Positions 35,373 to 44,152 of a stretch of 64,000 nt of DNA are shown in pieces (position 1 is the first letter of the stretch; every line of letters begins with the position of its first letter). The DNA is from Flammeovirgaceae bacterium (GTDB lineage: Bacteria; Bacteroidota; Bacteroidia; Cytophagales; Cyclobacteriaceae). The notes beneath the pieces were generated by a model. It saw only the letters and a program-made list of their open reading frames with translations. It was not told the DNA's origin and ran no database searches. The stretch lies in the NCBI GenBank assembly GCA_015180985.1, contig CP054185.1:2727225-2791224 (forward strand), read 5' to 3'. A program made the position numbers and the translations under genes.

Positions 35373-36827
35373 CTATTTTTTTAGATAATCAACGGCAGCC
35401 GGATTTTCCATTTTAGTGAGCGGGTACTCAAATAAGCCGTTTTCTTTAATGGCTTCTTCTACCTTGTGCGGCACAAACTTTTCCCAGCCCGGTTCACCCT
35501 TCTTAATCATGGCCAGTACGTTATCGCTGATGATGTGCAGGTTATTCACGTTGGCATCGTCAATATCTTCAAGTTTGTTATTGTCCATCAGGTAGCGGAA
35601 CAGGTTTTTAAGGTTTTTGGGAAGTGTGTGTTCAAAATCACGTAGGGTGAACAACTTACCCGTATCGTTAATCAGGGCAGGATAAATATAAAGTTTAACA
35701 TTTGTGCCGAATAGGGAAGCGAAGCACTCAAGAATACCTCCCCGGATATTGACATAGGTACGCTCATCGAATACTTTCTGTAAAGCATTTATCCCCATCA
35801 CAATGCCTATTTTTTTACCTTTCGTAATGCGCGACAGGTAATCCATCAGCCGGTAGTATTCAAAGTAATTTGAAATCAGCACGTTCTGGCCAAGCGAACA
35901 CAGAATATCAGCCCGGTTTAAAAAGTCTTTTTCATCAATGGCGCCATCCGGCCCAAGGTCGTTCAACGTAAGTTCGGTAAGAAGCACCATTTTTGACCGA
36001 TCAACATCCGGTTCATTCTTAAAATGCCTGCGCGAGGTAAGCAGCATATCCACGTTTACGTGGGTTGGCGGTCGAAACCTGCCACGCAGCACCAGCACAT
36101 TTTTTTTGTACAATTCATCGGAGGGTTGCATTACCTCGCCATCGGGGCCAAACATGGCGGCACGGGTCAGGCCGTTCTTCACCAGCTTCAGTGCCATTAA
36201 CCGGTTATCAACATGTTTAAAATCCGGTCCGGTAATACGAAACATGTCAATTTCTATCCTGCGGGTACTCAGCCCATCCATTAACGCCATCAGAATCTGC
36301 TCCGGATCAGTATAAAACGAGCAGGCATAAATCATATTAACTCCCACAATGCCCAATGCCAGTTGCTGCTGTATCGAATCATTATCATGCATCTTTACAT
36401 GAATGATGCAATCGTTGGGTTCGGCTTCAGGCCGCAACTGAAAACGCAGGCCCATCCAGCCATGCGCCTGGTTGGTACGCTCGAAGTTTAAAACCTCCAC
36501 GGTATCGGCAAAGGCAAAGAAGCGGGTATCATTAACACGGTGAGGCAGCCGCTCCGGTAACAATTCGTATTCGTGGTCGAGCATTTTAAAAAGCCGTTCT
36601 TCGCACACATAGCGTTCGCAATAACCATAAATGGCATCGCTGAATTTCATGTCGTAAGCGCTGATGGTTTTGGCAATGGTGCCGGAGGCTCCACCGGCTT
36701 TAAAGAAGTTTGCGGCTACTTCCTGCCCTGCCCCGATTTCGGCAAAGGCCCCGTAAATATCTTTTTTGAGATTGATGCGGAGGGCTTTCTCCTGTGTGGT
36801 TAGTTTCCTGAATTCATCCATATCCAA
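35373..36827 (-). CDS. Large conserved protein of unknown function
   Basis: This 484-residue cytoplasmic-looking protein has a strongly conserved-looking N-terminal half. It opens with TTQEKALRINLKKDIYGAF, and further on come FAEIGAGQEVAANFF, GTIAKTISAYDM and RFFAFADTVEV. From memory, homologues occur in several phyla and carry conflicting labels such as nicotinate-nucleotide adenylyltransferase or TonB-dependent receptor. I see no HxGH adenylyltransferase motif and no beta-barrel, so neither label fits. No signal peptide is present. The gene stands alone between a lipoprotein gene and a divergent NSS transporter. Confidence 0.7.
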   Translation of the reverse strand: MDMDEFRKLTTQEKALRINLKKDIYGAFAEIGAGQEVAANFFKAGGASGTIAKTISAYDMKFSDAIYGYCERYVCEERLFKMLDHEYELLPERLPHRVNDTRFFAFADTVEVLNFERTNQAHGWMGLRFQLRPEAEPNDCIIHVKMHDNDSIQQQLALGIVGVNMIYACSFYTDPEQILMALMDGLSTRRIEIDMFRITGPDFKHVDNRLMALKLVKNGLTRAAMFGPDGEVMQPSDELYKKNVLVLRGRFRPPTHVNVDMLLTSRRHFKNEPDVDRSKMVLLTELTLNDLGPDGAIDEKDFLNRADILCSLGQNVLISNYFEYYRLMDYLSRITKGKKIGIVMGINALQKVFDERTYVNIRGGILECFASLFGTNVKLYIYPALINDTGKLFTLRDFEHTLPKNLKNLFRYLMDNNKLEDIDDANVNNLHIISDNVLAMIKKGEPGWEKFVPHKVEEAIKENGLFEYPLTKMENPAAVDYLKK

Positions 36828-36956
36828 CTGCGACAGTAAAAGTAAATCAAATTAATCAGGTCATCAAAATGCAATACAAAGTTTACTGTATAAGTAACCT
36901 GTTTTTGATTATTAAGGTTTAAGGTCTATTTTTCGAAATTCAACCCCCCTCACTGC

Positions 36957-38333
36957 ATGGAGTTACGTGGTAGTTTTACGAGTCGGATTGGTTTTATTCT
37001 GGCCGCTGCAGGTTCAGCCGTTGGGCTTGGCAATATCTGGCGGTTCCCCTACCTGGCCGGCCAAAATGGTGGTGCGGCTTTTTTGCTTATCTATCTGATC
37101 TTCATCTTCTTACTCTGCTTCCCGGTACTTGTTGGTGAAATAGCCATTGGACGTGCAGCCGGGCGTGATGCCTATGGGTCGTACTCCCACCTGGGTGGTA
37201 AACGCTGGGGGTACCTGGGTATATTTGGTATTCTGGCCGGGATTTTCATACTCTCCTTTTATAATGTAGTGGCCGGTTGGGCTTTTGGCTATTTTTTGGA
37301 GATATCCTTCGGCAACCTGCTTGGCGAACCGGATTTCGGGAAATTCTTCGGCAATTATGTAAACGACATCAGCGACAATTTTTGGTTTTCGCTTGGTTTT
37401 ATGGTCATCACTGCCCTGATCGTTTCACGGGGCATTCAAAAAGGTGTTGAAGCGGCCAACAAAATCATGATGCCGGCACTTTATATAATTTTGATTCTGC
37501 TTATCGCATACAGCCTCACCTTACCCAACGCCTGGGCCGGTGTACGGTTTTACCTGGTACCGGAATTGAATGAAATCAACGCTCAAACTATTTATGACGG
37601 CCTCAAACAAGCATTCTTTTCGCTCTCTCTTGGAATGGGGTGCCTAATTACCTATGGTTCGTATGTTAGCAAAACCCAAAACGTAATAAAGTCGGCTGCC
37701 ATTATATCTGTGGCCGATTCGATGGTAGCTTTTCTGGCGGGATTTATGATTTTCCCGATGGTCTTTTCTCAGAACATCTCTCCTACCGAAGGACCTGCCC
37801 TGGTGTTTATTGTTTTACCCGATGTATTCCGGGACATGGGCCCGCTGCTCGGGCGCATTGTGGGCGGTTCATTCTTTCTGCTACTTTGTTTTGCTGCCCT
37901 TACTTCAACCATTTCATTGTTGGAGGTGCCCACAACTTACGTGGTTGACCAACTTAAGTTCAGGCGCACACGCGTGGTTTGGTTTCTGGCATTACTCATT
38001 TTTGTACTGGGCTTACCCACCATGTTTAGCCAGGGCATGATACCCGCATTGAACAAGTTACCGTTTTACCTTAACCGCGACTGGCTGTCGTTTGTATCGG
38101 ATATGTGCGACATCAGTTTAACTGTGGGGGGCTGCCTGATGTGCATTTTCATCGTCAGACAATGGAAGATTAATAACATGGATGCCGAACTGGTTAACGG
38201 AAACCCCGGTTACATGAATTCCTTTATGCGGAAGTATCTGCATGTTATGATAACGTGGGTTTGCCCGGTACTTTTAGGCGGACTATCGGTGTTGATAATT
38301 GACCGGTATTTCGGTTTAGGCGTGTTCTTTTAG
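36957..38333 (+). CDS. Sodium-dependent transporter, NSS (SNF) family
   Basis: This 458-residue, roughly twelve-helix protein has the family's first-helix signature GSAVGLGNIWRFPYL (residues about 19-33) and the unwound-helix region SLGMGCLITYGSYV. NSS members such as LeuT import amino acids or amines with sodium; the bacterial substrate cannot be told here. Its stop codon overlaps the end of the converging TerB-like gene by 4 bp. Confidence 0.93.
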   Translation: MELRGSFTSRIGFILAAAGSAVGLGNIWRFPYLAGQNGGAAFLLIYLIFIFLLCFPVLVGEIAIGRAAGRDAYGSYSHLGGKRWGYLGIFGILAGIFILSFYNVVAGWAFGYFLEISFGNLLGEPDFGKFFGNYVNDISDNFWFSLGFMVITALIVSRGIQKGVEAANKIMMPALYIILILLIAYSLTLPNAWAGVRFYLVPELNEINAQTIYDGLKQAFFSLSLGMGCLITYGSYVSKTQNVIKSAAIISVADSMVAFLAGFMIFPMVFSQNISPTEGPALVFIVLPDVFRDMGPLLGRIVGGSFFLLLCFAALTSTISLLEVPTTYVVDQLKFRRTRVVWFLALLIFVLGLPTMFSQGMIPALNKLPFYLNRDWLSFVSDMCDISLTVGGCLMCIFIVRQWKINNMDAELVNGNPGYMNSFMRKYLHVMITWVCPVLLGGLSVLIIDRYFGLGVFF

Positions 38334-38833
38334 CCTTTCTTTTTATTAAGATATTTTTCCTGGGCTTCGCGTTTTATTTCGGTCCATTCATCGGGCGGTG
38401 GCGGGGTTCCGTTTTCGAAGACCTGGAGCAACCAGGGCACAATTTCTTTTTTCATCCCAAACCGTTTGGCTACATCCTGGCAAAATTCAATCTCCCGTTT
38501 TTCTACTTTTTCATCGGCATACACCATTAAAATCAAATCGTACAGCAGGTTCATCCGATCGTTAAAGTTATCAGGGATGTTCAGCTCAAATTTCTCTTGG
38601 CTGTCCACCAGGTTTTTTACCTGCCATTCTTTAAGGCCGTACCGCTGCCCGATTTTGTAAAGCAGCTCAACTTCTTTTTTGTGCATGTGTCCATCGGCAT
38701 TGGCCAGGGCCAGCAGGTTGCGGATGTGATTTTTTTTGTACGACAGGTACTGGTGTTCAAAGAAACCGATCATAACCGTTGGATGTGTTAGAGACTCACC
38801 TTCAAAAGTATCAAACAAATCCTTAAAGGCCAA
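38330..38833 (-). CDS. TerB-like (tellurite-resistance type fold) protein
   Basis: This 167-residue helical protein has two similar halves. ALANADGHMHKKEVELLYKIG is followed about 55 residues later by MVYADEKVEKREIEFCQDVA. Such acidic-xD-Gly/Glu-xx-E repeats mark the TerB-like fold, which binds metal in some members and is often a stand-alone protein of unknown role. It sits 6 bp downstream of the PD40 gene and is probably cotranscribed with it. Confidence 0.75.
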   Translation of the reverse strand: MAFKDLFDTFEGESLTHPTVMIGFFEHQYLSYKKNHIRNLLALANADGHMHKKEVELLYKIGQRYGLKEWQVKNLVDSQEKFELNIPDNFNDRMNLLYDLILMVYADEKVEKREIEFCQDVAKRFGMKKEIVPWLLQVFENGTPPPPDEWTEIKREAQEKYLNKKKG

Positions 38834-38839
38834 TTGCAG

Positions 38840-39940
38840 TTATTCAACCCAATCGGCCACAAACAGGTTGGTATCGCGGGTACCGTTATTGTTGCGGTTG
38901 CTTGAAAAAATAATCCGCTTGCCGTCAGGCGAAAACATGGGGAACGAATCGAATACCTTGTCGTAGGTAATTTGCTCCAGGCCGGTGCCGTCTTCATTAA
39001 TCATAAAAAGATTAAACTGAAAACCGCGCTGGCTGTGGTGGTTCGAGCTGAAAATGATCTTCTTTCCGGAGGGATGGTAAAACGGAGCCCAGTTTGCTTT
39101 CCCCAGGTTAGTAACCTGGCGAAGATTAGAGCCATCGGCATTGCAAACAAAAATTTCCATGGCCGTAGGTGCTACCAGCCCCTGCTTCAGGTAATCAATA
39201 TATTCCTGTTTCTCCTCCGCTGTTTTAAACCGAGAAGCCCTGAATACAATTTTGGAGCCATCGGGTGAAAAGAAGGCGCCTCCGTCATAACCCAATTCAT
39301 TTGTAATCTGCTTAACGCCAGAACCATCAATGTTCATCACATATAAATCCAGGTCACCGTTTCGCATGGAGGTAAACACAATTTTATCGCCTTTAGGCGA
39401 CACGGTAGCCTCAGCATCATAGCCGGGTGTTGTTGTAAGTTGCTTCCTGATTTTTCCTTTAAGATCAGCAACAAAAACATCGTAGCTATCATAGATGGGC
39501 CACAGGTATTTTCCGCCCGGGGTGCGGCCCGGTTCGGGTGGGCACGCTTTGTCGCCCAGGTGTGTGGAAGCATAAAGTATTCGTTTGTCGCCCGGAAGAA
39601 AATACGAGCAGGTAGTACGGCCTGAACCGGTACTGATAAGTTGCGGCTTCTTACCCGGCTGCAGGGCGGGGCCATCCACATTCAGGTAAAAAATCTGATC
39701 GCACGCAAGGCCCCAGGCCTTGTTGTTGGATTGAAAGGCTACCATCTTGCCGTTAAAACTCCAATAGGCCTCGGCATTATCGCCACCAAAAGTAAGTTGG
39801 CGTAAATTTCTCAGGTGCTTTTCCTGTGAATAGCGCAGAGAGTCAGTTGAAGTACCTCTGTTTGCAGGCGCCTTATCTATAAACGATAAACACAGCCCCA
39901 ATACAAAAACAAGCAGCAAAACCGAATAAAGCCGTTTCAT
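38840..39940 (-). CDS. TolB-like PD40 beta-propeller protein
   Basis: With the ATG at 39940 this is a 366-residue protein with a signal peptide (MKRLYSVLLLVFVLGLCLSF). It has at least five PD40 blades: FSPDGSKIVFRASR, VSPKGDKIVFTSMRNGD, FHPSGKKIIFSSNHH and FSPDGKRIIFSSNRN, plus a first blade near residue 45. The frame remains open to 40090, but that would overlap the end of the FadD gene by 89 bp and add an unlikely leader. The propeller resembles TolB and DPP4-like N-terminal domains; a periplasmic ligand- or partner-binding role is inferred. No peptidase domain follows. Confidence 0.85.
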   Translation of the reverse strand: MKRLYSVLLLVFVLGLCLSFIDKAPANRGTSTDSLRYSQEKHLRNLRQLTFGGDNAEAYWSFNGKMVAFQSNNKAWGLACDQIFYLNVDGPALQPGKKPQLISTGSGRTTCSYFLPGDKRILYASTHLGDKACPPEPGRTPGGKYLWPIYDSYDVFVADLKGKIRKQLTTTPGYDAEATVSPKGDKIVFTSMRNGDLDLYVMNIDGSGVKQITNELGYDGGAFFSPDGSKIVFRASRFKTAEEKQEYIDYLKQGLVAPTAMEIFVCNADGSNLRQVTNLGKANWAPFYHPSGKKIIFSSNHHSQRGFQFNLFMINEDGTGLEQITYDKVFDSFPMFSPDGKRIIFSSNRNNNGTRDTNLFVADWVE

Positions 39941-40001
39941 ACCAAAAAATTTGGCAAAAATAGATTCTTTAGTTGAGGTAAAATATCCTTCTGCGTAATA
40001 A

Positions 40002-41681
40002 TTATGCCGCCCGGGCTGGTTCTTCTTCACGCAATAGCCTTCGCATAATTTTACCAACATTCGACTTTGGCAGTTCATTCCGGAAGACAAAGTACTTGGG
40101 AACTTTATAGTTGGTCAGGTTTTTATGGCAATACTCCCTGAGTTCGTCTTCGGTAAGACTTTGATCGCGTTTCACTACAAAAGCTTTTATCACCTCACCC
40201 GACCGCTCATCAGGCACACCAATAGCGGCCACCTCCAGGACTTTCGGATGGGCGGCAATTATGTTTTCGATTTCGTTCGGATAAACATTAAAGCCCGATA
40301 CTTTGATCATATCCTTTTTCCGATCGACAATTTTGAAAAAGCCCTGCTCATCCATCAGGCCGATGTCGCCTGTTTTAAACCACCCGCCCGGATAGAACAC
40401 ATCCGAGTTATCTTTCTCCCAATAGCCGGAAAACACCTGGGGCCCTCTTGCACAAATCTCACCGGTTTGTCCTTGTGGTAGTTGGTTGCCGTTGTCATCG
40501 AAGATGGCTACTTCCGTGCTGGGCATCGGCAAACCGATGGTACCCAGTTTGTGGGTGCCATCCAGCGGATTGCAACAGAGCACTGGCGATGTTTCGCTCA
40601 GTCCGTACCCTTCAACCAGGGGCTTACCGGTAACTTGCTCCCACTTTTTGGCTACCACATCCTGAACGGCCATGCCTCCGCCAACGGCTCCTTTCAGTTT
40701 CGAAAAGTCGAGATTTTTGAAATCCGGATTATTCAACAGGCCGTTGAATAATGTGTTCACCCCGGTTATGATGGTAAACTTGTGCTTCTTAAGTTCTTTT
40801 ATAAATCCCGGTATATCGCGTGGGTTAGTAATCAATACATTTTTGGCACCAACGCTAAGCTTCAAAATTCCATTAACCGTTAGTGCAAATATGTGGTACA
40901 TCGGGATGGCCGTGATAATAATATCCTGTTCAGCCGACTGGCTGTGGTACGGTTTAAACCATTGGGTAATCATGGAGTTGTGTGCCACCAGGTTAGCGTG
41001 TGTTAACGCAGCGCCTTTTGAAAGACCGGTGGTGCCACCGGTATATTGAAGTACGGCAACATCGGTAAGCGAAAATGATGGTTTAGTAAATGCAAGCACT
41101 GCACCTTTTTTAAGAGCCGAATTGAATGAAACAGCGCCCGGCAGATGGTAAGCCGGTACCATTTTCTTTACACGCTTAACCACAAAATTTACCAGGGCAC
41201 CTTTCAGGCCACCAAGCATATCGCCCAACTCAGTAATAATTACATGTTTTATTGGTGTGTTATGAATAATCTGCTGCAGGTTGTTGGCGAAGTTGGCTAC
41301 GATAACAATAGCCTTGGCACCCGAATCTTTAAATTGGTGCTCCATTTCGCGTGGTGTATAAAGCGGATTCGTATTGACAACAATCAGGCCGGCACGGAGC
41401 GCACCAATAAAAGCAACCGGAAATTGAAGCAGGTTAGGCATTTGTATAGCAATCCTATCACCTTTCTGTAATCCTATCGACTGAAGGTAGGCCGCAAAAT
41501 GTCTCGACAGTTCATCAACCTGTTCATAGGTTAACTGTTTACCCATATTTTCATAAGCAACACGACTACTGTACTTTTTAAATGAATCTTCAAACAACTC
41601 AACAATGGAGTTGTAGTCGTAAAGGTTAATTTCAGCGGGAATACCTGTTGGGTAGCTTTTTATCCAGGGAAAATCTTTCAT
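40002..41681 (-). CDS. fadD: Long-chain fatty-acid-CoA ligase
   Basis: This 559-residue adenylate-forming enzyme activates fatty acids with ATP and CoA. The AMP-binding motif YTGGTTGLSKGA, the YGLSETSP motif and the C-terminal DRKKDMIKVSGFNVYP hinge segment are all present. The Lys needed for adenylation lies near the end (KSNVGKIMRR). Length is normal for FadD. The PD40 gene follows 61 bp downstream on the same strand. Upstream lies the terminator of the tRNA-like gene. Confidence 0.93.
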   Translation of the reverse strand: MKDFPWIKSYPTGIPAEINLYDYNSIVELFEDSFKKYSSRVAYENMGKQLTYEQVDELSRHFAAYLQSIGLQKGDRIAIQMPNLLQFPVAFIGALRAGLIVVNTNPLYTPREMEHQFKDSGAKAIVIVANFANNLQQIIHNTPIKHVIITELGDMLGGLKGALVNFVVKRVKKMVPAYHLPGAVSFNSALKKGAVLAFTKPSFSLTDVAVLQYTGGTTGLSKGAALTHANLVAHNSMITQWFKPYHSQSAEQDIIITAIPMYHIFALTVNGILKLSVGAKNVLITNPRDIPGFIKELKKHKFTIITGVNTLFNGLLNNPDFKNLDFSKLKGAVGGGMAVQDVVAKKWEQVTGKPLVEGYGLSETSPVLCCNPLDGTHKLGTIGLPMPSTEVAIFDDNGNQLPQGQTGEICARGPQVFSGYWEKDNSDVFYPGGWFKTGDIGLMDEQGFFKIVDRKKDMIKVSGFNVYPNEIENIIAAHPKVLEVAAIGVPDERSGEVIKAFVVKRDQSLTEDELREYCHKNLTNYKVPKYFVFRNELPKSNVGKIMRRLLREEEPARAA

Positions 41682-41737
41682 GATTAGTTGTGGTTAATGC
41701 CGAACGATTGTTTGTTTTCAAATATAGGCATCGGAAC

Positions 41738-41767
41738 AAAAAAGTCCTGACCGTTGGTCAGGACTTT
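41738..41767 (-). terminator. Strong intrinsic terminator after the tRNA-like gene
   Basis: A perfect 12-bp inverted repeat, AAAGTCCTGACC (41741-41752) with GGTCAGGACTTT (41756-41767), has a 3-nt loop. Read leftward it is followed by six T (41743-41738), placing it 26 nt past the CCA end of the tRNA-like RNA. Confidence 0.9.
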
Positions 41768-41792
41768 ACCCTAAATAATAACCGCGAAAAAG

Positions 41793-41961
41793 TGGCTGTA
41801 GAGGGAGGGCTCGAACCTCCACGGGGAAGTTAGCTACAGAACAACCAGTGGTGGTCAACCCCTGTCTGCCGCAGTACCTTCGGCAGGCTATATCCTGCGT
41901 TTATCCTTGACTCCCCACCCCCGAGACAGGAGGGCTTGTCTGCCAATTTCAACACCCTACA
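41793..41961 (-). tRNA. tRNA-like RNA, class II body with a 97-nt variable region, anticodon loop reads GTC
   Basis: Read leftward from 41961, the RNA folds as a complete cloverleaf. The acceptor is TGTAGGG with CTCTACA, followed by G73 and an encoded CCA (41795-41793). The D arm is TTG/CAA with a loop containing GG, and TG fills positions 8-9. The anticodon stem is CCCTC/GGGGG with loop CTGTCTC (41929-41923), giving anticodon GTC. The T arm is GGAGG-TTCGAGC-CCTCC. The D arm and TG-TTG-AAATTGGCAGA run resemble bacterial tRNA-Leu. The variable region (41917-41821) starts and ends with a leucine-like stem GGGGA/TCCCC but contains about 80 extra nt. Total length is 169 nt against about 87 for a normal class II tRNA. 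U37 and T1 are unusual. A pseudogene is possible. Confidence 0.65.
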
Positions 41962-42082
41962 GTGTACAAACGTTGACAAAGAGAAAAATTGTTATGTTTT
42001 TATTCAACATATTCATTTTTTTTTATAAAATATTTAATTAATTTGATATTAAATGAATATTTTTTATAAATGAAAGAGATGT
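41962..42082. other. AT-rich intergenic region upstream of the Lrp gene and the tRNA-like gene
   Basis: These 121 bp separate the leftward tRNA-like gene from the rightward Lrp gene and must contain promoters for both. The DNA is very AT-rich, with TTTATAAAATATTTAATTAA-like stretches around 42020-42040. No exact TAnnTTTG box was found for either direction. Confidence 0.45.
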
Positions 42083-42547
42083 ATGCCCCAGAATTATAAA
42101 ATTGACAATACCGATTTGAAGATTCTTGAAATCTTAATGCGTGATGCCAGCAGGCCGCTTAGCGAGATAGCCAACAAGGTTCATGTTTCAGTAGGCACGG
42201 TACATGTGCGCACCAACAAGCTTCGTGAGTCCGGCATTATCGAGAAGACAACCCTGAAGGTAAACTACGCAAAACTCGGTTACGACATTACGGCATTCAT
42301 AGGTATCTTCCTGGAAAAGAGTGCTTTATACGATTCAGTGATGGCTAAACTTAAAGCCATACCGGAAATTACCAATATCCATTATACCACAGGTAACTAC
42401 AGCATGTTCGTAAAAATCCACTGTAAAGACACTAACCACCTCAAACTGGTATTGCACGATAAAATCCAGCAGGTTGATGGAATTGAGCGTACAGAAACCA
42501 TGATTTCGCTGGAAGAAAGCCTGGATCGTAACCTTAACCTGCTTTAA
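42083..42547 (+). CDS. Lrp/AsnC-family transcriptional regulator
   Basis: This 154-residue protein has an N-terminal winged helix-turn-helix (DNTDLKILEILMRDASRPL then SEIANKVHVSVGTVHVRTNK) and a C-terminal RAM ligand-binding domain (residues about 65-150). Family members form octameric or larger rings and sense amino acids. It lies 85 bp before sufB on the same strand. It may control the suf operon or respond to amino acid state; the sequence does not show which. The ATG at 42083 follows an AT-rich leader. Confidence 0.92.
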   Translation: MPQNYKIDNTDLKILEILMRDASRPLSEIANKVHVSVGTVHVRTNKLRESGIIEKTTLKVNYAKLGYDITAFIGIFLEKSALYDSVMAKLKAIPEITNIHYTTGNYSMFVKIHCKDTNHLKLVLHDKIQQVDGIERTETMISLEESLDRNLNLL

Positions 42548-42587
42548 ACAAAGGTTCGAAAAGAACCTATTTACCGCATTTCTGTTA

Positions 42588-42595
42588 TATCTTTG
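42588..42595 (+). promoter_or_regulatory. Putative -7 promoter box before sufB (TATCTTTG)
   Basis: TATCTTTG matches TAnnTTTG exactly, 37 bp before the sufB ATG. Just upstream is a hairpin AGGTTC-GAAAA-GAACCT (42552-42568) that may end the Lrp transcript, though no U-tract follows it. No -33 box was identified. Confidence 0.4.
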
Positions 42596-42632
42596 AGCTT
42601 TATTTGAAATTAGTCTAAATAATTACCCTTAC

Positions 42633-44078
42633 ATGAGCAAAGACAACCAGATTCTGGAAGAGCTGACCTCCAGGGAATACGAGCACGGCTGGACTTCCAA
42701 CATCGAAATGGAGTCGGCTCCTAAGGGCCTTAACGAGGATATCATCCGGTTTATAAGTGCTAAAAAACATGAACCCGAATGGCTGCTGGAATGGCGCCTG
42801 AAAGCTTACCGGCAATGGACAAAGATGGCCGAACCAAAATGGCCAAACGTAACCTACCCGGAAATCAACTACCAGGACATTATATATTACGCAGCCCCTA
42901 AACAGAAAGTAAAGCCGAAGAGCCTGGAAGAGGTGGACCCGGAGTTATTAAAGACTTTCGAGAAGCTGGGTATCTCTCTTACCGAGCAAAAACGCCTGAC
43001 GGGAGTGGCCGTTGATGCCGTACTGGACAGTGTATCAGTAGCAACAACGTTTAAAGAAAAGCTTGCCGAACTGGGTATCATCTTTTGCTCGTTCAGCGAG
43101 GCGGTGCGTGAACATCCGGAACTGGTAAAAAAATACCTGGGCTCGGTTGTGCCAATGAATGACAACTATTTCGCAGCTCTTAATTCGGCCGTCTTCAGCG
43201 ATGGTTCTTTCTGCTACATACCCAAAGGCGTTCGCTGCCCGATGGAATTGTCAACCTACTTCCGGATCAACGCGGCCAACACAGGTCAGTTTGAGCGTAC
43301 GCTTATTGTTGCCGATGAAGGATCATACGTAAGTTACCTGGAAGGCTGCACCGCACCCCAGCGTGACGAAAACCAACTTCATGCGGCTGTGGTAGAGATT
43401 TATGCAATGAAAGAGGCGCATGTAAAATATTCAACCGTGCAAAACTGGTACCCGGGCGATAAAGAAGGCAAAGGCGGCATCTATAATTTCGTTACCAAGC
43501 GGGCCTTGTGTGCCGGAGAAAGCTCCAAAGTTTCGTGGACACAGGTTGAAACCGGTTCGGCCATCACCTGGAAATATCCTTCGTGTGTACTCAAAGGCGA
43601 TAACTCCAGCGGTGAGTTTTACTCCGTGGCCGTTACCAACAACCACCAGCAAGCCGACACCGGCACGAAAATGATTCACATCGGCCGAAACACCAAATCG
43701 CGAATTGTCTCAAAAGGTATTTCAGCCGGTCATTCACAAAACAGCTACCGCGGCCAGGTGCATGTACTGAAGCGTGCCGAAAATGCCCGCAACTTCTCGC
43801 AGTGCGACTCGCTGCTGATGGGCAACAAATGCGGGGCGCACACCTTCCCCTATATTGATGTGGAGAACAATACGGCCCGCGTTGAGCATGAAGCAACCAC
43901 ATCGAAAATTGGTGAAGACCAGATTTTTTATTGCCAGCAGCGCGGTATCGATGAAGAGTCGGCTGTTGCCCTGATTGTAAATGGCTATGCAAAAGAAGTA
44001 TTGAATCAATTACCGATGGAATTTGCCGTAGAAGCGCAAAAACTGTTGGCGCTCACACTTGAAGGAAGTGTAGGGTAA
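42633..44078 (+). CDS. sufB: Fe-S cluster assembly scaffold SufB
   Basis: This 481-residue protein is SufB by length and by its beta-helix core. Visible landmarks are [27 protein letters not shown] with a conserved Cys, and [15 protein letters not shown] near the C-terminal third. The C-terminal segment is [13 protein letters not shown]-like ([20 protein letters not shown]). SufB with SufC and SufD forms the scaffold that builds 4Fe-4S clusters. A 74-bp gap before sufC holds a heptamer repeat array. It starts the suf operon, 85 bp after the Lrp gene. Confidence 0.96.
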   Translation: MSKDNQILEELTSREYEHGWTSNIEMESAPKGLNEDIIRFISAKKHEPEWLLEWRLKAYRQWTKMAEPKWPNVTYPEINYQDIIYYAAPKQKVKPKSLEEVDPELLKTFEKLGISLTEQKRLTGVAVDAVLDSVSVATTFKEKLAELGIIFCSFSEAVREHPELVKKYLGSVVPMNDNYFAALNSAVFSDGSFCYIPKGVRCPMELSTYFRINAANTGQFERTLIVADEGSYVSYLEGCTAPQRDENQLHAAVVEIYAMKEAHVKYSTVQNWYPGDKEGKGGIYNFVTKRALCAGESSKVSWTQVETGSAITWKYPSCVLKGDNSSGEFYSVAVTNNHQQADTGTKMIHIGRNTKSRIVSKGISAGHSQNSYRGQVHVLKRAENARNFSQCDSLLMGNKCGAHTFPYIDVENNTARVEHEATTSKIGEDQIFYCQQRGIDEESAVALIVNGYAKEVLNQLPMEFAVEAQKLLALTLEGSVG

Positions 44079-44101
44079 TCGATTCAGCACCCGTATCAAT
44101 A

Positions 44102-44145
44102 ACCTTGAACCTTGAACCTTGAACTTTGAACCTTGAACTTTGAAC
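44102..44145. repeat. Tandem heptamer array between sufB and sufC
   Basis: Six tandem units of the type CCTTGAA/CTTTGAA fill most of the 74-bp gap. The same units flank the four-helix-bundle gene at 48195-48735, so this is a dispersed repeat family. Confidence 0.85.
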
Positions 44146-44152
44146 TAAGCAT

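Noticed and set aside
39941-40090. Longer start for the PD40 gene
   Set aside because: It would overlap the end of the FadD gene, which has clear C-terminal motifs, and would place the signal peptide internally.
41793-41961. tmRNA or group I intron-bearing tRNA-Leu
   Set aside because: No tmRNA tag or tmRNA-type acceptor is present, and the insert is in the variable arm, not the anticodon loop where known bacterial tRNA introns sit; it is far too short for a group I intron.
44102-44145. CRISPR array
   Set aside because: Tandem 7-bp units without spacers are not CRISPR repeats.
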